From assembly GCA_020072845.1 (NCBI GenBank), contig JAIQGF010000010.1:1-64000 (forward strand): a stretch of 64,000 nucleotides of DNA, given 5' to 3'. This document shows, piece by piece, positions 56,559 to 64,000 of the stretch (position 1 is its first letter; each line of letters begins with the position of its first letter). Position numbers and translations under genes: made by a program. This DNA comes from Terriglobia bacterium. GTDB taxonomy: Bacteria; Acidobacteriota; Terriglobia; Terriglobales; Acidobacteriaceae. A model generated the notes under the pieces. The model did not search any database and was not told where the DNA came from. It saw only the letters and a program-made list of their open reading frames with translations.

Positions 56559-56570
56559 TTGCTCGCTCGC

Positions 56571-56732
56571 AGCTTTTAGCTCTTAGCTTTTCGCTCTTAG
56601 CTGGACCAGCAAAAGTTTGAAGGTCCGTCGCCGCGTTCAACACACGTACGAGATCAGTTGCCGCAGTCAGGGGTCGAGGCCAGGAGAGGGATCGTGGTGC
56701 ACGACGGAAAAAGCTAAAAAGCCAAGAGCTGG
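56571..56732. repeat. Inverted pair of AGCTTTTAGCTCTTAGC arrays beside tRNA-Thr
   Basis: The arms at 56571-56603 and about 56708-56732 are about 104 bp apart. They belong to the same family as 682-853 and 3241-3399. The second arm ends 6 bp from the tRNA-Thr 3' end. Confidence 0.75.
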
Positions 56733-56737
56733 TTTTC

Positions 56738-56813
56738 TGGAGCCGACGATCGGACTTGAACCGATGACCTGTCGATTACGAATCGACTGCTCTACCAACT
56801 GAGCTACGTCGGC
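56738..56813 (-). tRNA. tRNA-Thr(CGU)
   Basis: The 76 nt fold as a full cloverleaf: acceptor GCCGACG/CGTCGGC, D-arm GCTC..GAGC, anticodon stem GTCGA/TCGAC with loop TTCGTAA (anticodon CGU), and T-arm ATCGG TTCAAGT CCGAT. The CCA end is encoded. A minus-strand promoter-like pair TTTACG (56851-56846) and TAAAAT (56827-56822) lies just upstream. Confidence 0.95.
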
Positions 56814-57020
56814 CCGATTTGATTTTAAAGGCGAGCCCCTGCGGGCGTAAAGGGCTGGTCGGTTTTTCCGTTGGTCGGGTTGTCAGTATGTCCGTGTCGC
56901 TCGGAGCAGCGATGGACACAAGAGATTTCTTGGCAAACCAAGAGGACATGTACCACTGACGAACTGGCATACGGATGCATTGGCACACTAGGTTATTAAC
57001 AACTGAGGAAAACTTTCCGC

Positions 57021-57049
57021 TTGCGTTCGCCGGCGACCATTTTCATAAT
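57021..57049 (+). promoter_or_regulatory. Possible promoter of the MerR-TPR gene
   Basis: TTGCGT (57021-57026), a 17-bp spacer and CATAAT (57044-57049) lie 36 bp before the GTG start. The remainder of the spacer 56814-57084 shows no gene. Confidence 0.5.
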
Positions 57050-57084
57050 GTGGATCGAAGCAGACCGTTTGCGCAATCGAACCC

Positions 57085-57969
57085 GTGCACCGTTACCGTC
57101 GAGCGGATGTAATTCGCATACTGCGCATAACGGCGCGACAGATGGTCCAGTGGCAGAAAGCCGGACTGGTCGCAGCCGCTGACAGCTATTCCTTCGTCGA
57201 CCTCCTGCAAATGAAAAAAATCCGCGACCTGCGCGCCAAGCGGGTGCGCTCGGCCGTGATCCGCGAATCGCTGCAGGCCATGCTGAAGCAGGTGGCGGGC
57301 ATGGAAAACCCGCTGCTGGAAGCGGGCACCTTCTCCACCGGAACGCGGGTGGCATTCCGCCACGAAGGCCACGCGCTGGAGCCAACCAGCGGACAGTTCG
57401 TCATGGATTTCAGTCCCAGCGACCGCGTGGTGCCCGCCAACGTGAAAAGCATGCGGACCGCGCAGACCGCAAGCGAATACTTCGCCCGCGGCGTGGCCCT
57501 GGAGGAAGACCCGCGCTCGCAGTCCGAGGCCATCGCCGCTTACCGGAAAGTGCTCGACCTTGACCCCGGCCACGCCGCCGCTTACATCAATCTCGGGACC
57601 CTGTATTACAACCGCCAGGACTACGCCAAGGCCGAGTCCCACTATCGCAGGGCGGTGGAAGTGGACCCGCGCTACGCCCTGGCCTATTTCGATCTGGGCA
57701 ATGTGCTGGACGAAACCGGGCGCGTCGCCGACGCCATCAACGCCTACAAAACCGCGCTGCAACTGGCGCCCACGTATGCCGATGCGCACTACAACCTGGC
57801 GCTCGCCTATGAAAAAGCCCGGCAGTCCCGGGCGGCGTTGCAGCACTGGCGCGCCTATGTAAGGCTGGATAGTTCCGGGCCCTGGGCCACCCACGCCAAG
57901 AACCAGATCCGGCGCATCCTGGACAATGAGGGACTCAAAGTCGTCTACAAGAAAAAGAATTACTGCTAA
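57085..57969 (+). CDS. MerR-type HTH protein with TPR repeats
   Basis: The 294-aa protein starts at GTG 57085. Residues 1-70 look like a MerR helix-turn-helix (YRRADVIRILRITARQMVQWQKAGLV, then YSFVDLLQMKKIRDLRAKRV). From about residue 125 at least three TPRs follow: SEAIAAYRKVLDLDPGHAAAY, AKAESHYRRAVEVDPRYALAY and ADAINAYKTALQLAPTYADAHY. No effector domain is seen between them. A DNA-binding regulator that senses partners through TPRs is a reasonable reading. Its location upstream of pilB suggests, but does not prove, a link with pili. Confidence 0.85.
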   Translation: MHRYRRADVIRILRITARQMVQWQKAGLVAAADSYSFVDLLQMKKIRDLRAKRVRSAVIRESLQAMLKQVAGMENPLLEAGTFSTGTRVAFRHEGHALEPTSGQFVMDFSPSDRVVPANVKSMRTAQTASEYFARGVALEEDPRSQSEAIAAYRKVLDLDPGHAAAYINLGTLYYNRQDYAKAESHYRRAVEVDPRYALAYFDLGNVLDETGRVADAINAYKTALQLAPTYADAHYNLALAYEKARQSRAALQHWRAYVRLDSSGPWATHAKNQIRRILDNEGLKVVYKKKNYC

Positions 57970-58116
57970 ACAATCCCAGTAACAACGCTATCCTGTCACC
58001 AAAGTGGGATGAACAACCTTCTGAAACGGCATGCAAAGCCGGTATTGGGAATGTAAGTCTTTTTATCGGTCGCTATTAAGGGCAACTAGACACGGCCGGA
58101 TGATAATGGACTGAGC

Positions 58117-60000
58117 ATGTCGGGACACCGGAAAAAACGACTGGGCGAGGTTCTTCGCGAGCGCAAGCGCGTGAAGGTGGAGGAGTTGGAAAAGGCGCTG
58201 CTCGAACAGCAGGAGGGCGGTTCTGCGCTGTTGGGCGAACTGCTGCTGCAGCGCGGCTACGTCGGCAAAGAGGACCTTGTCTCCGCGCTGGAAGAGGTGA
58301 CGAAGATCCAGTACGTGGACGCGCGCTTCGCCACGGTCGAGAAAGCCGTCCTCAAACTCGTGCCGCAGCCGGCGGCGGAACGATACCTGGTGCTTCCGCT
58401 GGTGCGCGAAGGCCGGCGCATCGTGGCGGTCATGGCGGAACCGCAAAACCTGAAGTTTCTTGACGAACTGCGGTTCATCACCGGCATGGAGGTGATCCCG
58501 CGGCTCGGCTTCCGCTTGGAGATCGAAGAGGCCATCAAGAAATGCTACGCCGAACTGGAACCCGCCGCCGAATCCGCCGTGCCCAGCATCCCCATCCCGT
58601 TCATTGATCAGGTGGACGTATCCGACATGCAGTTCTTCACCGCCAGTTCCAGTGAACGGGCTAAGGCGGCGATGGAGGAATTCGAGGCCGAGCTGCGCAA
58701 TGAGAAAACACCGGCGGTGCGCCTGGTCTCAGCCATCCTGTCGGCGGCAGCCACCAAGAAGGCCAGCGACATCCATATCGAGCCGCAACCGCTGGGCACG
58801 GTGGTGCGCATCCGCGTGGACGGCGTGCTGCGCGAACTGACCCACATCCCGGCGGAGTTGACCTCGTTCCTGGTTTCGCGCATTAAGATCCTCTCCGACA
58901 TGGATATTTCCGAGCGCCGGGTGCCGCAGGACGGGCGCTTCCTGGTGCAGATCGGCGACAGCCATCTCGACCTGCGCGTCTCCACGCTGCCCACCCACTC
59001 GGGCGAGAAGGTTGTCATGCGTCTGCTGGATCCCACCTCCAGCCGTGTCGGCTTCGAGAAGCTCGGCATTGACTCCGACAACTCGGCGGCGATCGGCCAG
59101 ATGCTTGCCGCGCCGCAAGGCATGCTGCTGGTCACCGGCCCGACCGGATCGGGCAAAAGCACGACGCTGTACGCGTGCCTGAACGTGTTGCGCTCGCCGT
59201 CGATCAATATCATCACCGTCGAGGATCCGATCGAGTACCGCGTCGAGGACATCAACCAGGTCCAGGTCAATCCCAAGGCCGGTCTGACCTTCGCCGGATG
59301 CCTGCGCTCCATGCTGCGGCAGGACCCCAACGTCATCATGGTGGGCGAGATTCGCGACCAGGAAACCGCCGAGATCGCGCTGCAGGCCGCGCAAACCGGC
59401 CACCTGGTGCTCTCCACCCTGCATACCAACGACAGCATCGCCGCCATCACGCGCCTGCTCGACCTCAACGTGCCTTCGTTCCTGATTTCCGCGTCGGTCA
59501 CCGGGGTGATCGCGCAGCGCCTGGTGCGCAAGCTGTGCGTCTGCCGCGACATGGCCCCCATGAGCGAGGATCACGCCGCGCGCCTGCTGGCGGCCGGCAT
59601 CGTGGACTTCGACAGCAACGCCTACATCGCGGTGGGCTGCTCCGAATGTGACAACTCCGGCTACAAGGGCCGCGTGGGCATCTACGAACTGCTGATCCTC
59701 GACGAACAGATCCGCTCCGCCATCCGTTCCGGCGCGCGCGACGAGGAAATCCGCAACCTGGCGCGCAGCGGCGGCATGCGCCTGATGCAGGAAGACGCGC
59801 TGGGGAAGGTGCAGCAGGGCATCACCACCATGGAAGAGGTGTTGCGCGTCGTGCCCTTCGACAACGCGGTCAGCCTTCGCTGCCGCAACTGCGGCCGGGC
59901 GCTGGCGCCGGCGTTCCTGTTCTGTCCCTACTGCGGCGCCGGCACCCGCCAGGTCGCCGCGCCCATCGCCCGCAAGCGCGCCGAAGGAGCGCCGGCATGA
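58117..60000 (+). CDS. pilB: PilB/GspE-type assembly ATPase with C-terminal zinc ribbon
   Basis: This motor ATPase powers pilus extension. The 627-aa protein has an N-terminal MshEN-like domain (LGEVLRERKRVKVEELEKALLEQ, LLLQRGYVGKEDLVSALEEV), Walker A VTGPTGSGKSTT, Walker B VIMVGEIRDQETAEI and a His box HLVLSTLHTNDS. The family tetra-Cys zinc site is in CVCRD ... GCSECDNSGYKGR. A second, additional zinc ribbon ends the protein (CRNCGRALAP-FLFCPYCGAG). It overlaps the PilZ gene by 4 bp, so coupled translation is likely. Confidence 0.93.
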   Translation: MSGHRKKRLGEVLRERKRVKVEELEKALLEQQEGGSALLGELLLQRGYVGKEDLVSALEEVTKIQYVDARFATVEKAVLKLVPQPAAERYLVLPLVREGRRIVAVMAEPQNLKFLDELRFITGMEVIPRLGFRLEIEEAIKKCYAELEPAAESAVPSIPIPFIDQVDVSDMQFFTASSSERAKAAMEEFEAELRNEKTPAVRLVSAILSAAATKKASDIHIEPQPLGTVVRIRVDGVLRELTHIPAELTSFLVSRIKILSDMDISERRVPQDGRFLVQIGDSHLDLRVSTLPTHSGEKVVMRLLDPTSSRVGFEKLGIDSDNSAAIGQMLAAPQGMLLVTGPTGSGKSTTLYACLNVLRSPSINIITVEDPIEYRVEDINQVQVNPKAGLTFAGCLRSMLRQDPNVIMVGEIRDQETAEIALQAAQTGHLVLSTLHTNDSIAAITRLLDLNVPSFLISASVTGVIAQRLVRKLCVCRDMAPMSEDHAARLLAAGIVDFDSNAYIAVGCSECDNSGYKGRVGIYELLILDEQIRSAIRSGARDEEIRNLARSGGMRLMQEDALGKVQQGITTMEEVLRVVPFDNAVSLRCRNCGRALAPAFLFCPYCGAGTRQVAAPIARKRAEGAPA

Positions 60001-60341
60001 GTTCCGATCCACACCAACACCCCGTTCCCAGCCGCGAATACGATCGCTTCGCCACCTATCGTGGACTGAACATCGTTTACGAAGGCCGCAGCGAACAGAT
60101 CGAAGTGCGCGCCCCCGACATCAGCCCCCGCGGGATGTTCATCCATATTCCACAGCACTTTCCCGAAGGCGCGGTGCTCAAGCTCGAGTTCCGCTTGAGC
60201 CGCTCCGGCCGTGGCGTCAAGACGCGCGCCGAAGTCCGGTATTGCCTCCCGGGCGTCGGCATCGGGGTGGAATTTGTGGACATCTCTCCGGAAGACGAGC
60301 AGGCCATCGCCGACGAGATCGAAACCTTGATGGGCCACTGA
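59997..60341 (+). CDS. PilZ-domain protein
   Basis: The 114-aa single-domain protein starts inside the pilB stop (ATGA overlap). PilZ features are EYDRFATYRGLNIVYEG and DISPRGMFIHI, the latter matching the (D/N)xSxxG motif. The first Arg motif (RxxxR) is less clear, with RFATYR as the best candidate, so c-di-GMP binding is uncertain. Coupling to pilB suggests it modulates pilus extension, as small PilZ proteins do in other bacteria. Confidence 0.88.
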   Translation: MSSDPHQHPVPSREYDRFATYRGLNIVYEGRSEQIEVRAPDISPRGMFIHIPQHFPEGAVLKLEFRLSRSGRGVKTRAEVRYCLPGVGIGVEFVDISPEDEQAIADEIETLMGH

Positions 60342-60343
60342 GA

Positions 60344-60898
60344 CTAGCGCGCCACCCTTCGTCGCAGCGCACCCACCAACGCGGCATCCGCTTTTTCCGA
60401 CACCATTTCCAGCGGTGAATAGCCGCGCCCCCACGCCAGCCAGAAGGTCATGAGCAGCAGAACACCAGTGAGGGCGATGTTCTGCCACGAATCCAGCTCC
60501 CACTGCCCGCTCCATGTCCACGAGCGATGCGAAAACGGCAGGAGGTACGGCACTGGCCAGTAGTCTCCCGCCGGACCGCGCGAGCCCGCTACGTCTTCCA
60601 GCAGGTGCAGGTGAAAAGCCAGCAGGGCGAAACCCGCCGTCTGCCACCGCCGCGAGGCGAGCGCGAACGCAGCCCCTGCCACCACCATCGCGAACGCCGC
60701 GTTGTGGAGCAAATGGTGGTAGTCGGAAAACCAGGTCAGCGGATGCGCCCAGTGCCTGGTCAGAACTTCGGCAGCGGCGCCAATCCCATCAAGATCCGGA
60801 ACCACGCACGCGAGCGTAACGATGGCGCGGTCGCGCCGGCTCAGTCCGGCAGCGTTGGCCAGCACCCAGCCGGAAAGGAAGTGCGTCACCGGGCTCAA
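60344..60898 (-). CDS. YdjM-like membrane-bound metal-dependent hydrolase
   Basis: The protein has about 184 aa. TTG 60898, preceded by GGAGGG, is chosen because any earlier start would lie inside the upstream YbaK-type gene; GTG 60889 is possible. Features are SPVTHFLSGWVLANAAGL, VTLACVVPDLDGIG (metal Asp), WFSDYHHLLHNAAFAMV (His cluster) and LLAFHLHLLEDVAGSRGP, with several membrane helices. E. coli YdjM is an SOS-regulated membrane protein of this family; the substrate is unknown. It is convergent with the PilZ gene. Confidence 0.85.
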   Translation of the reverse strand: MSPVTHFLSGWVLANAAGLSRRDRAIVTLACVVPDLDGIGAAAEVLTRHWAHPLTWFSDYHHLLHNAAFAMVVAGAAFALASRRWQTAGFALLAFHLHLLEDVAGSRGPAGDYWPVPYLLPFSHRSWTWSGQWELDSWQNIALTGVLLLMTFWLAWGRGYSPLEMVSEKADAALVGALRRRVAR

Positions 60899-60950
60899 GG
60901 ACGGCTGTCCCTCCGAAGTGCGCACAGTGTACTGCGAAGGGCGGAGGCGG

Positions 60951-61457
60951 TCACCAGATGCGGTCGTCGAGCCGGATGCGCGGCGCGCGCTCCGCCGTAG
61001 TGGCAAAGCTCAGCACCTTGGGCCGCACCAGGCGCGCGAAATCGTCGTAGGCGACGCGCATGACCTCGTCATGCGACCCGGCGTTGAACGCGATCCGCGG
61101 CTGCTTGACCTCGCCCTGGTCCACGAAGACGTCCATGCCATACAAATTGCCGAAGGGCGGCATGGCGCCGGCGTCGCAGTCGGGAAACTGCTGCTTGAAT
61201 TCCAGTTCGCTGGCCAGGCGCAGCGACGAGGCTCCGCTGGCGGTGTGCAGCGCGGTAATGTCCACCCGCCGCGACGCCGGCAGCACCGCCATCGCCAGCT
61301 TGCCGTCGCGGTTGACCATGACGACTTTCGCCAGCTCGTCGGCGGTCACATGCGAGGACGCCGCCGTGAGCTGCGCCGTGTAGGTGGTGGGGTGGTGGAT
61401 GAGCTCGTACTTGATTTCGTTGCGCTCGAGGAAGTCCTTCAGTTTCGGGCAGGGCAT
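60951..61457 (-). CDS. YbaK/ProX-type aminoacyl-tRNA deacylase
   Basis: The 168-aa protein starts at ATG 61457 after GGGAGGT. The YbaK fold is shown by YELIHHPTTYTAQLTAASSHVTADELAKVVMV (the conserved Lys lies in AKVVMV), KLAMAVLPASRRVD, and GAMPPFGNLYGMDVFVD. Family members clear mischarged Cys- or Ala-tRNA in trans. The C-terminal 30 residues extend the usual domain. Upstream, 61458-61690 contains no gene I can support. Confidence 0.9.
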   Translation of the reverse strand: MPCPKLKDFLERNEIKYELIHHPTTYTAQLTAASSHVTADELAKVVMVNRDGKLAMAVLPASRRVDITALHTASGASSLRLASELEFKQQFPDCDAGAMPPFGNLYGMDVFVDQGEVKQPRIAFNAGSHDEVMRVAYDDFARLVRPKVLSFATTAERAPRIRLDDRIW

Positions 61458-61708
61458 ATGTACCTCCCGCAGCTTCCGCTACCAACATGCTCTACCCGCG
61501 GCGTGGCCCCTGGCGCAACTTTGTTGTCTTGGACGAAAAATGACTTCCCGAATTGGTCAGCGGGCGAGCCGGAGACCTGGAGCGCGCTCGCCCACGAGCG
61601 CGTTGACCGCGGCCAAGATTAATTAGGCAATTGCGCGCCTGGTTGTCGGAAATCCTGAGCCGCAGGCGGAAGGCCTCCCAACCCGGGGCGAGTTGTTCAG
61701 GGAGAAAT

Positions 61709-61764
61709 TGGTGGACCTGGTCAGGCTCGAACCGACGACCTCTTCCATGCCATGGAAGCGCGCT
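61709..61764 (-). pseudogene. Partial tRNA-Ala (3' 56 nt), att-like copy
   Basis: It matches tRNA-Ala(GGC) from the D-arm 3' strand to CCA. Two changes fall in the T-arm; the stem still pairs through a G-U. The 5' acceptor and D-arm are absent, so it is not a functional tRNA. Confidence 0.85.
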
Positions 61765-61870
61765 GCATTGTCGGGACGTGGTAGCACGTCGCACAAGTGG
61801 CGCGAAGCACGAGAGTTAGAAACGAAAACGTGCTCAGGCGGTCGCGAACAATCAACACGATTTTACTGGC

Positions 61871-62476
61871 ATGGGTAAGAGGGTTACGCCACAATTCACG
61901 GCACAAAAGGCGGCAAGCCTTGGTGGAAGGTGGACTGCGTTGGCGAAGACACAGAGAGGTGTTCTGTCTGATGCCGAGTTGCTCGACTACTCGGGCTACC
62001 ACCTGGTCTACGAGGTTCAAATGTTGTTTGTTACGGCCGCACTGATGACCCGGGCAACTGGACGAATCACTCCGGTCGGCGAGGAGGAACGTGTTGTCCG
62101 TTTTGCCCTCCTTGAGAGTTTCAGCCTCCACCTCCGCAACCTGATTGATCTCTTCTACCCGAATCCGAAGAAAAAGCCGCATTCGACGGACGTGTTGGCG
62201 GATGATTTTTTTCAGGCACGGAAACGCCCCAGCACTTTCCCGGCAATCTCGCAATCACTGACGAGGGCCCGTGAGCGTGCGAGCAAAGAGGTTGCTCATC
62301 TCACGAAAGAGCGAATCGCCGGCACTCCGCCTGAAAAGGAGTGGCGATTTTTGGAACTGACAGGCGAAATGTGCAACATCTTGGACGAGTTCGTTCGCGC
62401 TGCTTCACCGGAGAAGTTGCATTCCATTGTCGGGCAGCAAGTCAGGCAGGTGACATCGACTGCCGCCGGAGGGTAA
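61871..62476 (+). CDS. HEPN-like hypothetical protein of the island
   Basis: The 201-aa mostly helical protein is not of a named family that I can assign. Central LLESFSLHLRNLIDLFY and later RERASKEVAHLTKERI (Arg136, six residues, His143) resemble the RX4-6H motif of HEPN ribonuclease-like proteins. It is less GC-rich than the chromosome. In an island, HEPN-like proteins are often toxins or defence factors, but no partner antitoxin is evident. Start ATG 61871 has no clear ribosome site. Confidence 0.65.
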   Translation: MGKRVTPQFTAQKAASLGGRWTALAKTQRGVLSDAELLDYSGYHLVYEVQMLFVTAALMTRATGRITPVGEEERVVRFALLESFSLHLRNLIDLFYPNPKKKPHSTDVLADDFFQARKRPSTFPAISQSLTRARERASKEVAHLTKERIAGTPPEKEWRFLELTGEMCNILDEFVRAASPEKLHSIVGQQVRQVTSTAAGG

Positions 62477-62555
62477 GACAGCGGCCCCGCCGGAATGCTG
62501 GCACACCCGACAAGGGCCTCGCGCCTAAAATCGAGGTCTAAACGGGAGAGTTCAG

Positions 62556-62771
62556 ATGAAGGATTTGGTTGAAGTAGCTCTTTTCGCTGTGCTTCTCATC
62601 GGCGGTACCATCGTTTGGGCCACTCTCCGCATGACCAAACGTCTTGACCGCCTGCAAGACGCTCTTGAAATTCGGCTGCACGCCGTTTACATGAAACTTG
62701 ACCATCCAGACAAACACTTCTCCGTCGTGGTCGATACCGAGACCGGTTCCCTTTCGGTAGAAGAAGACTAA
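62556..62771 (+). CDS. Small membrane-anchored protein of the island
   Basis: The 71-aa protein starts at ATG 62556 after GGGAGAG. It has one N-terminal membrane helix (LVEVALFAVLLIGGTIVWATL), then a basic/amphipathic stretch (RMTKRLDRLQDALEIRLH) and an acidic end. The family is unknown. It is 79 bp downstream of the HEPN-like gene on the same strand and may form a unit with it. Confidence 0.6.
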   Translation: MKDLVEVALFAVLLIGGTIVWATLRMTKRLDRLQDALEIRLHAVYMKLDHPDKHFSVVVDTETGSLSVEED

Positions 62772-62788
62772 CTTTGCGGGACGCGCTG

Positions 62789-63064
62789 TTACGGCATCGC
62801 TGGCACGTAGGGAGTCCAGCCAGCCGCTACGCTCTTGCGGAACTCGTTCTCAACATCATCCAGCGCAGCTCTGAGGGTGGTGTGAAAATAGACCTCAGCG
62901 TCTGAGCATTCCGCAATGAATTTCGGGTCGGTCTGCACGACCTCACCTTCAAAGACCCGGACCTGAAACTGTTCCTTCTCGACCACGACTATCTGCCGAT
63001 AAAGATTGCCCGGTTGCGCGGTGCTCTTATACAAGACACGGTTTTCATGCACTTCGCTGTACAT
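62789..63064 (-). CDS. Hypothetical 91-aa protein of the island
   Basis: ATG 63064 gives MYSEVHENRVLYKSTAQPGN, then RQIVVVEKEQFQVRVFEGEVV, a segment with alternating beta-strand character. A helical end follows (HTTLRAALDDVENEFRKSV). I do not recognise it. A longer reading of the frame runs into the tRNA and is not credible. It is convergent with the small membrane protein gene 17 bp away. Confidence 0.55.
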   Translation of the reverse strand: MYSEVHENRVLYKSTAQPGNLYRQIVVVEKEQFQVRVFEGEVVQTDPKFIAECSDAEVYFHTTLRAALDDVENEFRKSVAAGWTPYVPAMP

Positions 63065-63216
63065 GCTGCAATTGTAACGCGCATCCGTGGTCTCGCAGCC
63101 GTACAAGCGCGCGCCGGTCAATCTCTCATGAACTGTTGAGAATCGGCAGGTTACGCCCCAAACACCGTTACAAACAAGCAGAGAGCGGACGAGGGCATGC
63201 CTAAGTTGTTGAGAAA

Positions 63217-63292
63217 TTGGTGGACCTGGTCGGGATCGAACCGACGACCTCTTCCATGCCATGGAAGCGCGCTCCCAGCTGCGCCACAGGCC
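63217..63292 (-). tRNA. tRNA-Ala(GGC)
   Basis: The 76-nt cloverleaf has acceptor GGGCCTG/CAGGTCC (one G-U), D-stem GCGC/GCGC, anticodon stem CTTCC/GGAAG with loop ATGGCAT (anticodon GGC), T-arm GTCGG TTCGATC CCGAC, and an encoded CCA. Its 3' 56 nt are duplicated at 61709-61764. Confidence 0.96.
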
Positions 63293-63361
63293 CACTCGAG
63301 GAAGGAATTCCGCCACTGCGGGACGCAACCATTCTCGCGCAGCGTCAGCACGATAGTCAAA

Positions 63362-63468
63362 CCGGGTCGGTTGTCGGTGATCGGTTGTCGGTTGTCGGTA
63401 ACAAGGACAGCTTTGGATTCAAGAGCACTGGGTGCCTGACCGCAAACCGAAAACCGAGAACCGAGAAC
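63362..63468. repeat. Inverted pair of GGTTGTCGGT / ACCGAAAACCGAG arrays
   Basis: GGTTGTCGGT-type units (four copies, 63362-63400) face ACCGAGAACC-type units (63444-63468), just downstream of the stop codon of the partial gene at the right edge. Confidence 0.8.
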
Positions 63469-63471
63469 GCT

Positions 63472-63999
63472 TCACTTCGGCGGATTCTGCTCGCTCGCGG
63501 TCGTCGTCTTCTTCTTGGCCGCGGGCTTCTTGGTGGATTTCTTGACCGGCTCGTTGTCGTCCACCACGATCTTCTTCGGCGGCGCAGCGGCTGCGGTGGC
63601 AGAGGCCGGGCGCGCCCGCGCCTGCAACTGCGCCACTTCGTTGTCCCGGAAGGCCGCCATGGCCTCAACCCGGTCGGCCAGCGAACGGCGCAGGGAGTCC
63701 AGCTTCGAGGTGTCGTTGGCCAGCGTCCGGTATTCCTCGTTTGAGCCGAATGCTCCCGCCGATTCGGTCAGCGACGACATCACGTCGTACAGCGCGTTCA
63801 GGTTCCGGTAAAGCTTGAAAGTGGCGCCGACGCTGCCCGGATTGGCGCGCACCTGTTGCACGATCGCCGGCAGCGCGGCCGCCAGATTGCGCTGAACCGA
63901 CTCGGCGTTGGCCTCCGCCTGTCGTTTGCTGGCCGCGTCGGCCTTCCACTTGTCAACCCGCAGCCGTGCCAGGTCCAGGCGCGTGTTTTCAATGATCTG
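63472..63999 (-). CDS. Lys/Ala-rich protein, N-terminus beyond window edge
   Basis: 175 residues are visible in an open frame entering from the right edge. The first part is helical and charged (NTRLDLARLRVDKWKADAASK, SVQRNLAAALPAIVQQV). FKLYRNLNALYDVMSSLTESAG and LANDTSKLDSLRRSLADRVEAM follow. A basic low-complexity tail (PVKKSTKKPAAKKKTTT) ends it. I cannot assign a family; the tail might bind nucleic acid or be secreted. The start lies outside the window. Confidence 0.7.
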   Translation of the reverse strand, partial: QIIENTRLDLARLRVDKWKADAASKRQAEANAESVQRNLAAALPAIVQQVRANPGSVGATFKLYRNLNALYDVMSSLTESAGAFGSNEEYRTLANDTSKLDSLRRSLADRVEAMAAFRDNEVAQLQARARPASATAAAAPPKKIVVDDNEPVKKSTKKPAAKKKTTTASEQNPPK

Positions 64000-64000
64000 G

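Larger units (their letters stand above)
61691..63272. mobile_element. Mini-island inserted at tRNA-Ala, bounded by direct repeats
   Basis: The same approximately 70-bp sequence, with a 4-bp indel and two substitutions, occurs at 61691-61764 and 63203-63272 in the same orientation. It covers the last 56 nt of tRNA-Ala plus 3' flank. The tRNA is intact at the right end and partial at the left, as in islands integrated at tRNA genes. The approximately 1.4 kb between carries three small genes and no recognisable integrase, so it would be a satellite or a decayed element. Confidence 0.8.

Noticed and set aside
61458-61690. Remnant integrase gene at the left end of the tRNA-Ala island
   Set aside because: Reading all frames gives no tyrosine-recombinase motif; only short biased frames are present.
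63065-63328. N-terminal extension of the 91-aa island gene
   Set aside because: The extended frame is translated tRNA-Ala sequence, so it cannot be protein-coding.

Overview
The window is high-GC chromosomal DNA that most likely comes from an Acidobacteriota (Terriglobia/Koribacter-like) bacterium. The grounds are two secreted VWFA-domain proteins of the kind abundant in that phylum, a DUF6599-like protein, a bacillithiol deacetylase, an MglA GTPase with type IV pilus ATPases, and a complete run of division and wall genes. The species was not identified.

Layout. 1-681: the end of an IS5-type element, cut by the window edge. 867-13714, minus strand: a dcw cluster in the order mraZ, rsmH, a small ORF, ftsL, ftsI (PASTA-type PBP), murE, murF, mraY, murD, ftsW, murG. 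It is driven from a promoter at 13905-13932 with four MraZ boxes at 10-bp spacing. 14-24 kb: a SRPBCC protein, a Cys-rich membrane protein, oligopeptidase B, bacterioferritin, an M28 peptidase, a PNPOx-like flavoprotein, a polyprenyl synthase and a BshB1-like deacetylase. 23.8-28.6 kb: a leucine-catabolism-like set (carboxyltransferase, HMG-CoA lyase, enoyl-CoA hydratase, thioesterase) interrupted by a REP-associated transposase flanked by inverted REP-like palindromes. 28.7-32 kb: a low-GC OLD-type ATPase/Toprim gene and hutH. 32-37 kb: an ABM-domain protein, two divergent VWFA proteins, mglA and an M48 protease.

The standout locus is 37534-42641. One unbroken ORF joins an M50-like membrane metalloprotease domain to a circularly permuted enolase (barrel first, capping domain last) that keeps every catalytic residue I could check. 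It ends 4 bp inside an opposing gene for a PPDK-like ATP-grasp/phosphohistidine protein that lacks the PEP-binding barrel. Enolase makes PEP and PPDK-type enzymes use it, so a linked PEP-handling system is a reasonable inference, though untested.

42.8-56.3 kb: a LysM-like/DUF4015 protein, ilvE, a DinB-like protein, pilT, recX-alaS (alaS with a low-GC internal segment), a lytic transglycosylase, an AMIN amidase and a DUF6599-like protein. 56.4-56.6 kb: an orphan small-RNA transcription unit, followed by tRNA-Thr(CGU) on the other strand. 57-61.5 kb: a MerR-TPR protein, pilB, a PilZ protein, a YdjM-like membrane protein and a YbaK-type deacylase. 61.7-63.3 kb: a mini-island inserted at tRNA-Ala(GGC), bounded by a 56-nt copy of the tRNA 3' part. 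The right edge holds a partial Lys/Ala-rich protein.

A second theme is that most spacers contain short (6-13 bp) imperfectly iterated repeats, often as inverted pairs around about 15-120 bp. They come in several unrelated unit families, sometimes nested, and sometimes supply stop or start codons of neighbouring genes. The window's dcw cluster is interrupted by them at almost every junction, where such clusters are normally tightly packed.
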